Assembly (NCBI GenBank): GCA_001769925.1
Contig: MEPT01000038.1
Location: forward strand, 390-5,429
Source of the DNA: Bdellovibrionales bacterium RBG_16_40_8
GTDB lineage: Bacteria > Bdellovibrionota > Bdellovibrionia > Bdellovibrionales > UBA1609
Direction of reading: 5' to 3'
Length of the DNA stretch: 5,040 nucleotides
Position 1 is the stretch's first letter. Every line of letters starts with the position of its first letter. Position numbers and translations under genes: made by a program. The notes beneath the pieces were generated by a model. That model saw only the letters and a list, made by a program, of their open reading frames with translations, was not told the DNA's origin and did not search any database. Below, piece by piece: positions 1-5,040 of the stretch.

Positions 1-1538
1 AATCGAACGTCGAGAGAATTACCCTGAGTGAACGTGTCGATCTCTTTAAGAAGTTTAGCGGATCTCGTTAAAAATCTACGTTTATACAAAAATTTAGCCC
101 AACAAAATTTGCCCGTATAACTGCCTTTGTCAAGTTCAGTGCCTTTTTTAAAATATACTTCTGCTTCTGAGTCTCGGCCTAGCTCAGCTAGCACTGTAGC
201 TTTATTTGTGTAGCAAATTCCATAAAGCGGAAAATACTCTATACACTTATCAAGGTGTCCAAGCGCTTCGCTGTATAGAGCTTGACCCATTAATGCAGAT
301 GCCAAATTATTATGTGCTCGTCCATTTTTGGGATTTTTTTTAATTGTATCTCGCCAAAGTAGTAAGTTGTCGCTCCATGTATGAGCGCGCATAAATGTTG
401 AAATAGAATAAATACTAATAACTGAAGAGATTAAAACTAGAAAAATAATGCGAGAGCGTTTTTCAATATAATGAAGCAAAGTAACGCCAAGAATAGAAAA
501 CCCAAGATAACCAATAAAGGCTCTGTGATCGTTGACAGGTTCGGCAAGCACCACAAAACTAGACGCCGGTAGCAACCCCACATAAAACCAAGCTAAACTT
601 AAGGTTATATATGGAGCTTTTTTAAATTGCAGTATTGAAATAAAAATTATTAATATATTAGCAATTAGAGAAAAAATAGTCTGTAAGTCAAAAGAGCCTT
701 TAGAAAATTCAAAGGTTAGGTTATCAGCGTTTAAATCATAACTAACGAAATACATAAATATATAACGTATATATGCCCGCCACTGCGTCATAAAATAAAG
801 CCAGGGGCTAAGATGACCGCGTGATATACTCGTCGTGCTTTCATACATATAAAATATCAAACCAACCCCGGCGATAGAAATAAGTGCGTAAAGCGAGATA
901 ATTTTAAAATAGCTTTTATCTAGCAATGATCTCCTTTCTGTTTTACGCAAATAAATCTCAATAAATGGTATTATTATGGCGCCGACAACGCCCTCTTCTT
1001 TAGCAAGGGTGGCTAAGAAAATAGCAATGAGGCTTAAAATAAACCATTGCTTTCGAAGTGATTTTCGATAGCACAAATAAAAATAAGTACCTAAACATAT
1101 AAAAAAACCAGCAAGAAGCGTTGATGTCGCGGCAATGTAGCTAACAACCTGAGTGTGCACCGGATTAATGGCAAAAATTAGCAACCCGATAAATAAAATA
1201 GTTTCGTTAATAAATGGTAGAAGTTGACGCCATATTTTATAGAGAAAAACACACATGCCAAAAAATATAAAAATTTTAAATAAATGAAATGGCCATGTAG
1301 AGCCAGCGCCCACATTCCAAAGTACTAAATTAGAAAATGTAGTTACAGGCCTATAAACCCAAATTGTTGGCAAAGAAGAATAATACTTACTTGATGTCCA
1401 GATTTTAAAGATATTATCCCAAGTTTTAATTAACTGATTGTTCGCAACAGTGTGTGTATCATCGAAGAAAAATGGCCCATTTAGTGATGGGGAGTAAATC
1501 GCTAAAATAATAAGTAACAGCAAAAACCATTTTTTCAT
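1..1538 (-). CDS. TMTC-like GT-C membrane glycosyltransferase with C-terminal TPR repeats (C-terminus missing)
   Basis: The reading frame is open from an ATG at 1538-1536 to the left edge, giving 512 residues with no stop. The first ~380 residues are strongly hydrophobic with about ten membrane segments (for example 4-19, 86-101, 113-127, 136-155, 166-192, 212-232, 287-304, 310-332, 342-357, 363-381). The first outer loop carries FFFDD (Asp26-Asp27), the position of the acidic catalytic motif in GT-C enzymes. RPVTTF (63-68), NPVHTQ (125-130), LAKEEG (178-183) and NDHRAFIGYLGF (336-347) match the spacing and character of conserved blocks in TMTC-type proteins (RPL, HPVHTE, SKE, ERYLYLPSLGF). 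Residues ~406-437, 438-470 and 471-503 look like three TPR units. Such proteins use polyprenyl-phosphate sugars to glycosylate proteins or glycans outside the cytoplasm; acceptor and sugar are unknown here. The start overlaps the preceding gene's stop (ATGA) and has little Shine-Dalgarno sequence, suggesting coupled translation. Family assignment is from remembered motifs; a different PMT-like GT-C family is the main alternative. Confidence 0.85.
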   Translation of the reverse strand, partial: MKKWFLLLLIILAIYSPSLNGPFFFDDTHTVANNQLIKTWDNIFKIWTSSKYYSSLPTIWVYRPVTTFSNLVLWNVGAGSTWPFHLFKIFIFFGMCVFLYKIWRQLLPFINETILFIGLLIFAINPVHTQVVSYIAATSTLLAGFFICLGTYFYLCYRKSLRKQWFILSLIAIFLATLAKEEGVVGAIIIPFIEIYLRKTERRSLLDKSYFKIISLYALISIAGVGLIFYMYESTTSISRGHLSPWLYFMTQWRAYIRYIFMYFVSYDLNADNLTFEFSKGSFDLQTIFSLIANILIIFISILQFKKAPYITLSLAWFYVGLLPASSFVVLAEPVNDHRAFIGYLGFSILGVTLLHYIEKRSRIIFLVLISSVISIYSISTFMRAHTWSDNLLLWRDTIKKNPKNGRAHNNLASALMGQALYSEALGHLDKCIEYFPLYGICYTNKATVLAELGRDSEAEVYFKKGTELDKGSYTGKFCWAKFLYKRRFLTRSAKLLKEIDTFTQGNSLDVR

Positions 1539-1957
1539 TTAATTATTAATAAGTTTCTAATCGCGACATAAAATTTTATAAGTAAAACCCCACATACAGT
1601 ATGTATCAAAGTTAAACCCATGTGCATTAGTAACTTAATTTTGTCTGTGCTGCCAAAGTTATAAGACAAAAACTTCTTACTGAACTTAGGTTCAGTCTCT
1701 AATATGCAGCTCATAAGATAAATGCGATGTCGTATCGGATTAAATTTATCAAGAATACAAAGACCGCTATCGACAAATGGTATCAAAGCTGGCCTTTGAA
1801 TCATTATTTGCCAAATACAAAAGTCTAGATTGCTCATAGGCAAGGCTATGGTCGCAACTGCTCTGTCGTATAAAAGTCGTGATTTGTCTGTTGGTATAAT
1901 GTCTAGTTTACCGTTAAGTAGATATTTAGTAAGACAGGCGACTTCGTCTAAACCCAT
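1535..1957 (-). CDS. Hypothetical 140-aa protein with one C-terminal membrane helix
   Basis: I do not recognise a family. The protein has a mixed polar/hydrophobic N-terminal part (1-~105) and one probable transmembrane segment at ~109-133, followed by a short tail ending RNLLIIK. The N-terminal part contains several motif-like stretches: IIPTDKSRLLYDRAV (20-34), IPFVDSGLCILDKFNPIRHRIYLM (59-82, loosely) and ILETEPKFSKKFL (85-97), with three cysteines before the helix. It is likely a real gene: no gene lies on the opposite strand, an AGGAG site sits 11 nt before the ATG, and its TGA overlaps the ATG of the TMTC-like gene by 4 bp. By context it may be a membrane-tethered partner, regulator or small enzyme acting with the TMTC-like glycosyltransferase. 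That role is inference only. It lacks a signal peptide, so the N-terminal part may be cytoplasmic. Confidence 0.7.
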   Translation of the reverse strand: MGLDEVACLTKYLLNGKLDIIPTDKSRLLYDRAVATIALPMSNLDFCIWQIMIQRPALIPFVDSGLCILDKFNPIRHRIYLMSCILETEPKFSKKFLSYNFGSTDKIKLLMHMGLTLIHTVCGVLLIKFYVAIRNLLIIK

Positions 1958-1986
1958 TGTATAAATAGCTCCTAAATGTATATAAT
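1957..1986 (+). promoter_or_regulatory. Candidate promoter for the GT2 glycosyltransferase, very close to its start codon
   Basis: A perfect TATAAT lies at 1981-1986, with a weak -35 candidate TTGTAT at 1957-1962 (18-bp spacer). Only 9 nt separate the -10 box from the ATG at 1996, so transcription would begin almost at the start codon and give a leaderless or near-leaderless mRNA. This fits the absence of a Shine-Dalgarno sequence before that ATG. The box overlaps the candidate promoter of the opposite unit, so the two could compete. The surrounding DNA is very AT-rich, so chance is possible. Confidence 0.35.
1969..1973 (-). promoter_or_regulatory. Ribosome binding site (AGGAG) of the 140-aa protein gene
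   Basis: On the minus strand AGGAG lies 11 nt before the ATG at 1957. The spacing is slightly long, but it is the only good Shine-Dalgarno sequence in the 38-bp gap and supports both the reality and the start of the 140-aa gene. Confidence 0.6.
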
Positions 1987-2009
1987 AAATTAATTATGAT
2001 CGTTGTCAT
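1982..2009 (-). promoter_or_regulatory. Candidate sigma70-type promoter for the leftward two-gene unit
   Basis: Minus-strand ATGACA (2009-2004; five of six bases match TTGACA) is followed after 16 bp by TATTAT (1987-1982; five of six match TATAAT). The -35 box lies inside the first codons of the divergent glycosyltransferase gene. The transcript would begin only a few bases before AGGAG. AT-rich DNA often produces such matches by chance, so this is tentative. Confidence 0.35.
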
Positions 2010-2949
2010 CATTCCTTGTTATAAAGTAAAAAATAAAATTCTTTCAGTTATAGATAAGATCGGCCCAGAAGTCGACAGAGTCATAGTTGTGGATGACGCC
2101 TGCCCAGAAAATTCAGGCGATTATGTAAAAGAACACTGTCGTCAAAGTCGAGTATCTGTGCTCAGTCATAAAGTAAACAAAGGTGTCGGCGGTGCTGTTA
2201 TAACGGGTTATAAAGAAGCTATCAAATTGAATGCAGATGTCGTTGTTAAAATAGATGGTGATGGACAGCTTGACCCACGTTTACTTACTAACTTTGTTAG
2301 ACCCATTATTTCAGGCGAAAGTGATTTTGTAAAAGGCAATCGCTTCTACAGCTGGGAGATGATCTCGTCTATGCCAAGAGTTAGATTTTTTGGCAATTCG
2401 GCACTTTCGTTTATTAGTAAGCTTGTTAGCGGATATTGGACAATAATGGACCCAACAAATGGCTACACAGCAATTTCGGGAGCTGTTCTACAGAAAATGC
2501 CGCTTGATAAATTAGACAATCGCTATTTTTTTGAAACAGATATGCTATTTCGCCTTGGCACAGTTCGAGCCAAAGTAATAGATATACCAATGATGGCGGT
2601 ATACGCGGATGAAAAAAGCTCTTTAAGTTCTCTTCAAGCGGCTCTGACTTTTCCGCCAAAATTTTTTATTAGATTGGTAAAAAGAATTGTTTATAATTAT
2701 TTTCTACGAGATTTTAATTTAGGGTCGGCATATATAATATCGGGGATTTTTCTTATCGGATTTGGTTTAAGTTTTGGCATTTGGCATTGGGTACATTCGG
2801 TGCAATTGGCCTCTTCAAGTGGCACAGTAATGTTGGCAGCACTACCAATTATACTTGGTTATCAATCGCTAGTTCAATTTATAACTTATGATGTATTAAT
2901 GGAGCCAAAAACCCCCATTCATCAATATCTAAAAATTTATCAGTCATGA
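1996..2949 (+). CDS. GT2 glycosyltransferase, DPM1/polyprenyl-phosphate-sugar-synthase type, with two C-terminal membrane helices
   Basis: This 317-aa protein has a GT-A fold beginning at once with IVVIIPCYK. VVDDACP (31-37) holds the nucleotide-binding aspartates and DGDGQ (87-91) is the DxD-type metal/nucleotide-sugar motif. GNRF (114-117) and DPTNGYTAI (152-160) match the GSRY and D-x-(T)SGF-type motifs of dolichyl/undecaprenyl-phosphate sugar synthases. FFETDML (178-184) is the late acidic motif. Two membrane helices follow at ~244-264 and ~276-300. Family knowledge suggests transfer of a hexose from a nucleotide sugar to a polyprenyl phosphate at the cytoplasmic face of the inner membrane, but direct transfer to another lipid or glycan acceptor is possible. 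The ATG at 1996 has no Shine-Dalgarno sequence; it is chosen because the fold starts immediately and no earlier start fits the gap well. Its TGA overlaps the next gene's ATG by 4 bp, giving a coupled pair with the methyltransferase. The sugar is not predictable. Confidence 0.9.
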   Translation: MIVVIIPCYKVKNKILSVIDKIGPEVDRVIVVDDACPENSGDYVKEHCRQSRVSVLSHKVNKGVGGAVITGYKEAIKLNADVVVKIDGDGQLDPRLLTNFVRPIISGESDFVKGNRFYSWEMISSMPRVRFFGNSALSFISKLVSGYWTIMDPTNGYTAISGAVLQKMPLDKLDNRYFFETDMLFRLGTVRAKVIDIPMMAVYADEKSSLSSLQAALTFPPKFFIRLVKRIVYNYFLRDFNLGSAYIISGIFLIGFGLSFGIWHWVHSVQLASSSGTVMLAALPIILGYQSLVQFITYDVLMEPKTPIHQYLKIYQS

Positions 2950-3761
2950 AATTTATAATCGAAAAGCTAAGATCATTTCTAACTGATCAGCGGACAAAAG
3001 ATATTTCTGTAAACAGTTCAGACTTAATTAAGTTGCATAAAAGCATATTACTTGAAAAAAAATTTTTGAGACAAGTTTTTGCAGAAATTTACACAACTTG
3101 TATTAAATTGCGCAATAAATATTTTACCAGCTCGGGTATTGAAATCGAGATTGGCTCAGGCAGCAGTTTTTTTAAGCAAATGTATGGTGGTATTATTAGT
3201 AGCGATATTAAGTCAAACAGCGGCGTAGATATAATAGTCGATGCACAGGCCATGCCCTTTAACGATAAAGAGGTGAGAGCGCTTTATGCTATAAACTGTT
3301 TTCACCATCTTTCTGATCCAGACAAATTTTTTTGCGAATTAATTCGTGTTTTAAAAGTCGGCGGTGGTGCCGTATTGGTTGAGCCTTATTTCGGATTAGT
3401 TGCACGCTATTTTTATAAATATTTATTTAGCACAGAGCATTTCGATATGGCGCAGAGCGAATGGGTTGCCACACAAAAAAATCATGATGTTATGACTGGC
3501 GCCAATCAAGCTTTATCATATATCGTTTTTTTTCGTGACAGAGCTGCTTTTGAAGCAAAGTATCCGTCTCTTGAAATTATTGAAAGTATGGTTTTACATA
3601 ACTATTTAAGATACTTATTGTCTGGGGGGTTAAACTTTAAATCACTTGTGCCAGATTTTTTTATGCCTATAGTAAAAACTATCGAATTTTTATTAATTCC
3701 ACTTTCTTCAATATTAGCCCTTCATCATATCATTATTATTCGCAAAAAAAATGTGGTCTAG
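2946..3761 (+). CDS. Class I SAM-dependent methyltransferase
   Basis: This 271-aa protein has an N-terminal helical region (1-~62) followed by a Rossmann-type methyltransferase core. IEIEIGSGSS (65-74) is motif I, the SAM-binding glycine-rich loop. SSDIK (85-89) ends strand 2 with the acidic ribose-binding position. VDAQAMPF (98-105) is the adenine-binding motif seen in UbiE/type-11-like enzymes. NCFHHLSDP (117-125) is the post-motif II block, and LKVGGGAVLVEP (136-147) is motif III with its strand. The C-terminal third is atypical and hydrophobic near ~240-266, suggesting a membrane-associated substrate. There is no clear Shine-Dalgarno sequence; the ATG overlaps the glycosyltransferase TGA, so translation is probably coupled. 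By context it may methylate a sugar or lipid-linked glycan made with its partner (inference). Its TAG stop is shared in the palindrome CTAG with the convergent epimerase gene. Confidence 0.88.
   Translation: MKFIIEKLRSFLTDQRTKDISVNSSDLIKLHKSILLEKKFLRQVFAEIYTTCIKLRNKYFTSSGIEIEIGSGSSFFKQMYGGIISSDIKSNSGVDIIVDAQAMPFNDKEVRALYAINCFHHLSDPDKFFCELIRVLKVGGGAVLVEPYFGLVARYFYKYLFSTEHFDMAQSEWVATQKNHDVMTGANQALSYIVFFRDRAAFEAKYPSLEIIESMVLHNYLRYLLSGGLNFKSLVPDFFMPIVKTIEFLLIPLSSILALHHIIIIRKKNVV
3758..3761. other. Shared stop-codon palindrome CTAG between convergent genes
   Basis: The methyltransferase ends with TAG at 3759-3761 on the plus strand. The epimerase ends with TAG on the minus strand, read from 3760-3758. 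The two genes therefore overlap by 4 bp with no intergenic space and no convincing terminator between them. Confidence 0.9.
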
Positions 3762-4663
3762 TTAGGTGCGCTAAACAGGTTGGCTATATTTTTTTTATAA
3801 TCAGAAATTTTAAATGAAATATTATTATCAAGATTTTTAGTAGAAAAGGCCCGTAGCTGCTCTAGGCCCCTGAGGTTTTCATCATCAAACGGAATATATT
3901 TTATTATGGCTTCAACAATTTTTATCATTTTAAGAGCATGCAAAATATCTAAAATTTTAAAAATGAATTTTATCGGCCATGCAGGAATATAAAAAAATAT
4001 TTTTTTACCAGTTGTATACTTAGATATTTCTACATATACGTCGCGCAGGTTAGGCCCCGCGTCTTCTGCAACAATAAATAAGCCACTTTTTTTATTTACG
4101 ATTAACTCATAGATAGCCGCGCACAGTTCGGCAACGTTAACGGTTTGTATTGGCTGGTAGCCCCCGCCTATTAGCGGAATTAGCTTATGATTGGCAATAA
4201 AATGTTTTATTTTTTCAAAAAAACCGCCGGCGCCAAGCACTAGTCCTGGGCGAATCACAAGATGTTTATTTAAGTTAAATAAAGATTCAATTTGTAGTTT
4301 TGATCGGCCGTAATCTGAAGTTGCTTTCTCGTGAGCAGACATTGACGATAAATAGACAAAATTTTCAACATTAGCAGCTTCTGCGGCTTGCAACAAATTT
4401 AGTGTGCCTAGGTAATTTATTTTATTTGCGTCAGTAACGAGTGTAGAGTTTTTTGTATATGCGCAATGAATAACCGCCTTACAATTGACTAATCTCTTAT
4501 CATCAACATCTTTAGCTAAATCATAGTTTGTCTCGCGCATAAGGCAAATTACTTGCCAATCATTTTTTTTAAACAGCGTCACTAGGTGTTTACCTATAAA
4601 ACCATTAGCCCCAGTGATTGCTATTTTTTTATTAACTACGTCATTATCAAAGTTGCTTAGCAA
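3758..4663 (-). CDS. NAD(P)-dependent extended-SDR sugar epimerase/dehydratase-like protein, TTG start
   Basis: This 301-aa protein has a Rossmann fold opening with KKIAITGANGFIG (12-24), the TGxxGxxG NAD(P)-binding motif (Gly18, Gly21, Gly24). CKAVIHCAY (61-69) is the strand-4 block, LSSMSA (105-110) supplies the catalytic serine region, and YGRSK (118-122) is the YxxxK pair (Tyr118, Lys122). VIRPGLVLG (136-144) and the QTVNVAELCAAI block (173-184) are typical of sugar-nucleotide epimerases and reductases. The C-terminal region is rich in hydrophobic and basic residues (~226-258) and may lie against the membrane. It could be a 4-epimerase, 4,6-dehydratase or 4-keto reductase acting on a nucleotide sugar or lipid-linked sugar; the exact reaction cannot be read. 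It starts at TTG (4663): GGGAG lies 6 nt before it and no other in-frame start occurs before the fold. The start overlaps the end of the GMC gene by 17 bp, so the two form an operon. Confidence 0.9.
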   Translation of the reverse strand: MLSNFDNDVVNKKIAITGANGFIGKHLVTLFKKNDWQVICLMRETNYDLAKDVDDKRLVNCKAVIHCAYTKNSTLVTDANKINYLGTLNLLQAAEAANVENFVYLSSMSAHEKATSDYGRSKLQIESLFNLNKHLVIRPGLVLGAGGFFEKIKHFIANHKLIPLIGGGYQPIQTVNVAELCAAIYELIVNKKSGLFIVAEDAGPNLRDVYVEISKYTTGKKIFFYIPAWPIKFIFKILDILHALKMIKIVEAIIKYIPFDDENLRGLEQLRAFSTKNLDNNISFKISDYKKNIANLFSAPN

Positions 4664-5040
4664 TATATACTCCCGTAGTGTGACCTATAGCCATCAAAGT
4701 CATGGTTATGCCCTTAGCGGGCAAAAAATTAAGACCAGATCCATCTGCAACATATACCCTTTTATGAGGAAATAAGCAGCCATGATAATCAAGATGAAAA
4801 GGTTGGTTGTTCTTAGAGTAAGGTAGGGTGCCGGCGTAATGTATGCTTGCCCCCCATCCAGGATTTATTTTGCGAACTGGCCAAAGTTGAAGTTTTCGTA
4901 TAGCCCAGCGAAATTTTGCTTCACGTTTTTTTAGACTATCAAGAGAAGTTGGTCCTAATTCATATAAAACATTAAGCCTATCGCCAGAAGGTGAATCTTT
5001 GAAGGGTTCAAGGTGAAGACATCTTGTGCCATTAGTATAG
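4647..5040 (-). CDS. GMC-family FAD-dependent oxidoreductase, C-terminal 130 residues only
   Basis: The frame enters from the right edge and ends with TGA at 4649-4647. It is open at its 5' side, so the FAD-binding N-terminus is outside the window. GWGASIHYAGTLPYS (61-75 of the fragment) carries the His (67) that corresponds to the catalytic His of the C-terminal GMC domain. VYVADGSGLNFLPAKGITMTLMA (about 95-117) is the FAD-contacting C-terminal block. In many GMC enzymes that block reads NPxxTIMA with a second catalytic His or Asn; here the position is replaced by a LPAKG-type sequence. HYAGT in place of HPxGT also marks a distinct subgroup, which I recall being found near polysaccharide genes. 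These enzymes oxidise alcohols using FAD. As the first visible member of the epimerase operon it may oxidise a sugar or lipid-linked sugar alcohol. Substrate is unknown. It overlaps the epimerase gene by 17 bp. Confidence 0.85.
   Translation of the reverse strand, partial: YTNGTRCLHLEPFKDSPSGDRLNVLYELGPTSLDSLKKREAKFRWAIRKLQLWPVRKINPGWGASIHYAGTLPYSKNNQPFHLDYHGCLFPHKRVYVADGSGLNFLPAKGITMTLMAIGHTTGVYIAKQL
4670..4674 (-). promoter_or_regulatory. Ribosome binding site (GGGAG) that fixes the TTG start of the epimerase
   Basis: On the minus strand GGGAG is 6 nt before TTG at 4663 and lies within the last codons of the GMC gene. The next methionine in frame is at residue 42, past the NAD-binding motif, so this site decides the start. 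Confidence 0.7.

Noticed and set aside
1539..1549. Perfect inverted repeat TTAATTATTAA before the TMTC-like gene
   Set aside because: It is only AT bases and lies within the end of the upstream coding region; too simple to call an operator.
1960..1966. Second -10-like TATAAAT on the plus strand in the divergent gap
   Set aside because: No -35 partner is evident at the right spacing, and the TATAAT at 1981 is a better match.
2426..2659. 77-codon open frame on the minus strand inside the glycosyltransferase gene
   Set aside because: It is fully covered by the GT2 gene on the opposite strand, has no neighbour coupling, and its translation shows no family features; it is a shadow frame.
3055..3062. 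A8 tract, with similar 8-base A or T tracts near 3744, 3789 and 4563, as phase-variation sites
   Set aside because: All affected frames are intact, and such tracts are expected by chance in DNA this AT-rich; they also match ordinary Lys/Phe codons.
3758..3797. Possible terminator hairpin after the methyltransferase (TTAG/CTAA stem near 3762-3774, then T8)
   Set aside because: The stem is only 4 bp with low GC and is far from the T tract, so it is not convincing as a Rho-independent terminator.

Overview
The window is a compact, AT-rich stretch of bacterial chromosome packed almost end to end with genes for building or decorating a cell-surface glycan or glycolipid. No rRNA, tRNA, CRISPR array, transposase or other mobile-element gene is visible. 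Gene style (ATGA overlaps, AGGAG-type ribosome binding sites, TGA used as stop, a DPM1-like GT2 enzyme and a GMC/SDR pair) fits a low-GC Gram-negative bacterium, possibly a gammaproteobacterium. That assignment is inference; nothing in the sequence fixes the taxon.

Layout: (1) positions 1-1957, minus strand, a two-gene unit. It holds a 140-aa protein of unknown function with one probable C-terminal membrane helix, overlapped by ATGA with a large polytopic protein. The latter resembles the TMTC type of GT-C glycosyltransferase, carries C-terminal TPR repeats and is cut by the left edge. (2) Positions 1958-1995 are the only real intergenic gap, 38 bp, and must serve divergent genes. (3) Positions 1996-3761, plus strand, a two-gene unit: a GT2 glycosyltransferase of the polyprenyl-phosphate-sugar-synthase type with two C-terminal membrane helices, then a SAM-dependent methyltransferase, again joined by ATGA. 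(4) Positions 3758-5040, minus strand: an extended-SDR sugar epimerase/dehydratase-like protein and, upstream of it and cut by the right edge, the C-terminal part of a GMC-family flavin oxidoreductase. The epimerase starts with TTG inside the end of the GMC gene. The methyltransferase and epimerase converge and share the palindrome CTAG as their two stop codons.

Working model (inference): the GT2 protein loads a sugar onto a polyprenyl phosphate at the cytoplasmic face of the membrane. The TMTC-like protein may use such a lipid-linked sugar on the outer face of the inner membrane. The methyltransferase, SDR and GMC proteins may modify the sugar or the lipid-linked product. The 140-aa protein, translationally coupled to the TMTC-like enzyme, could be a partner of that enzyme and is the most novel component. 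No substrate can be read from the sequence.
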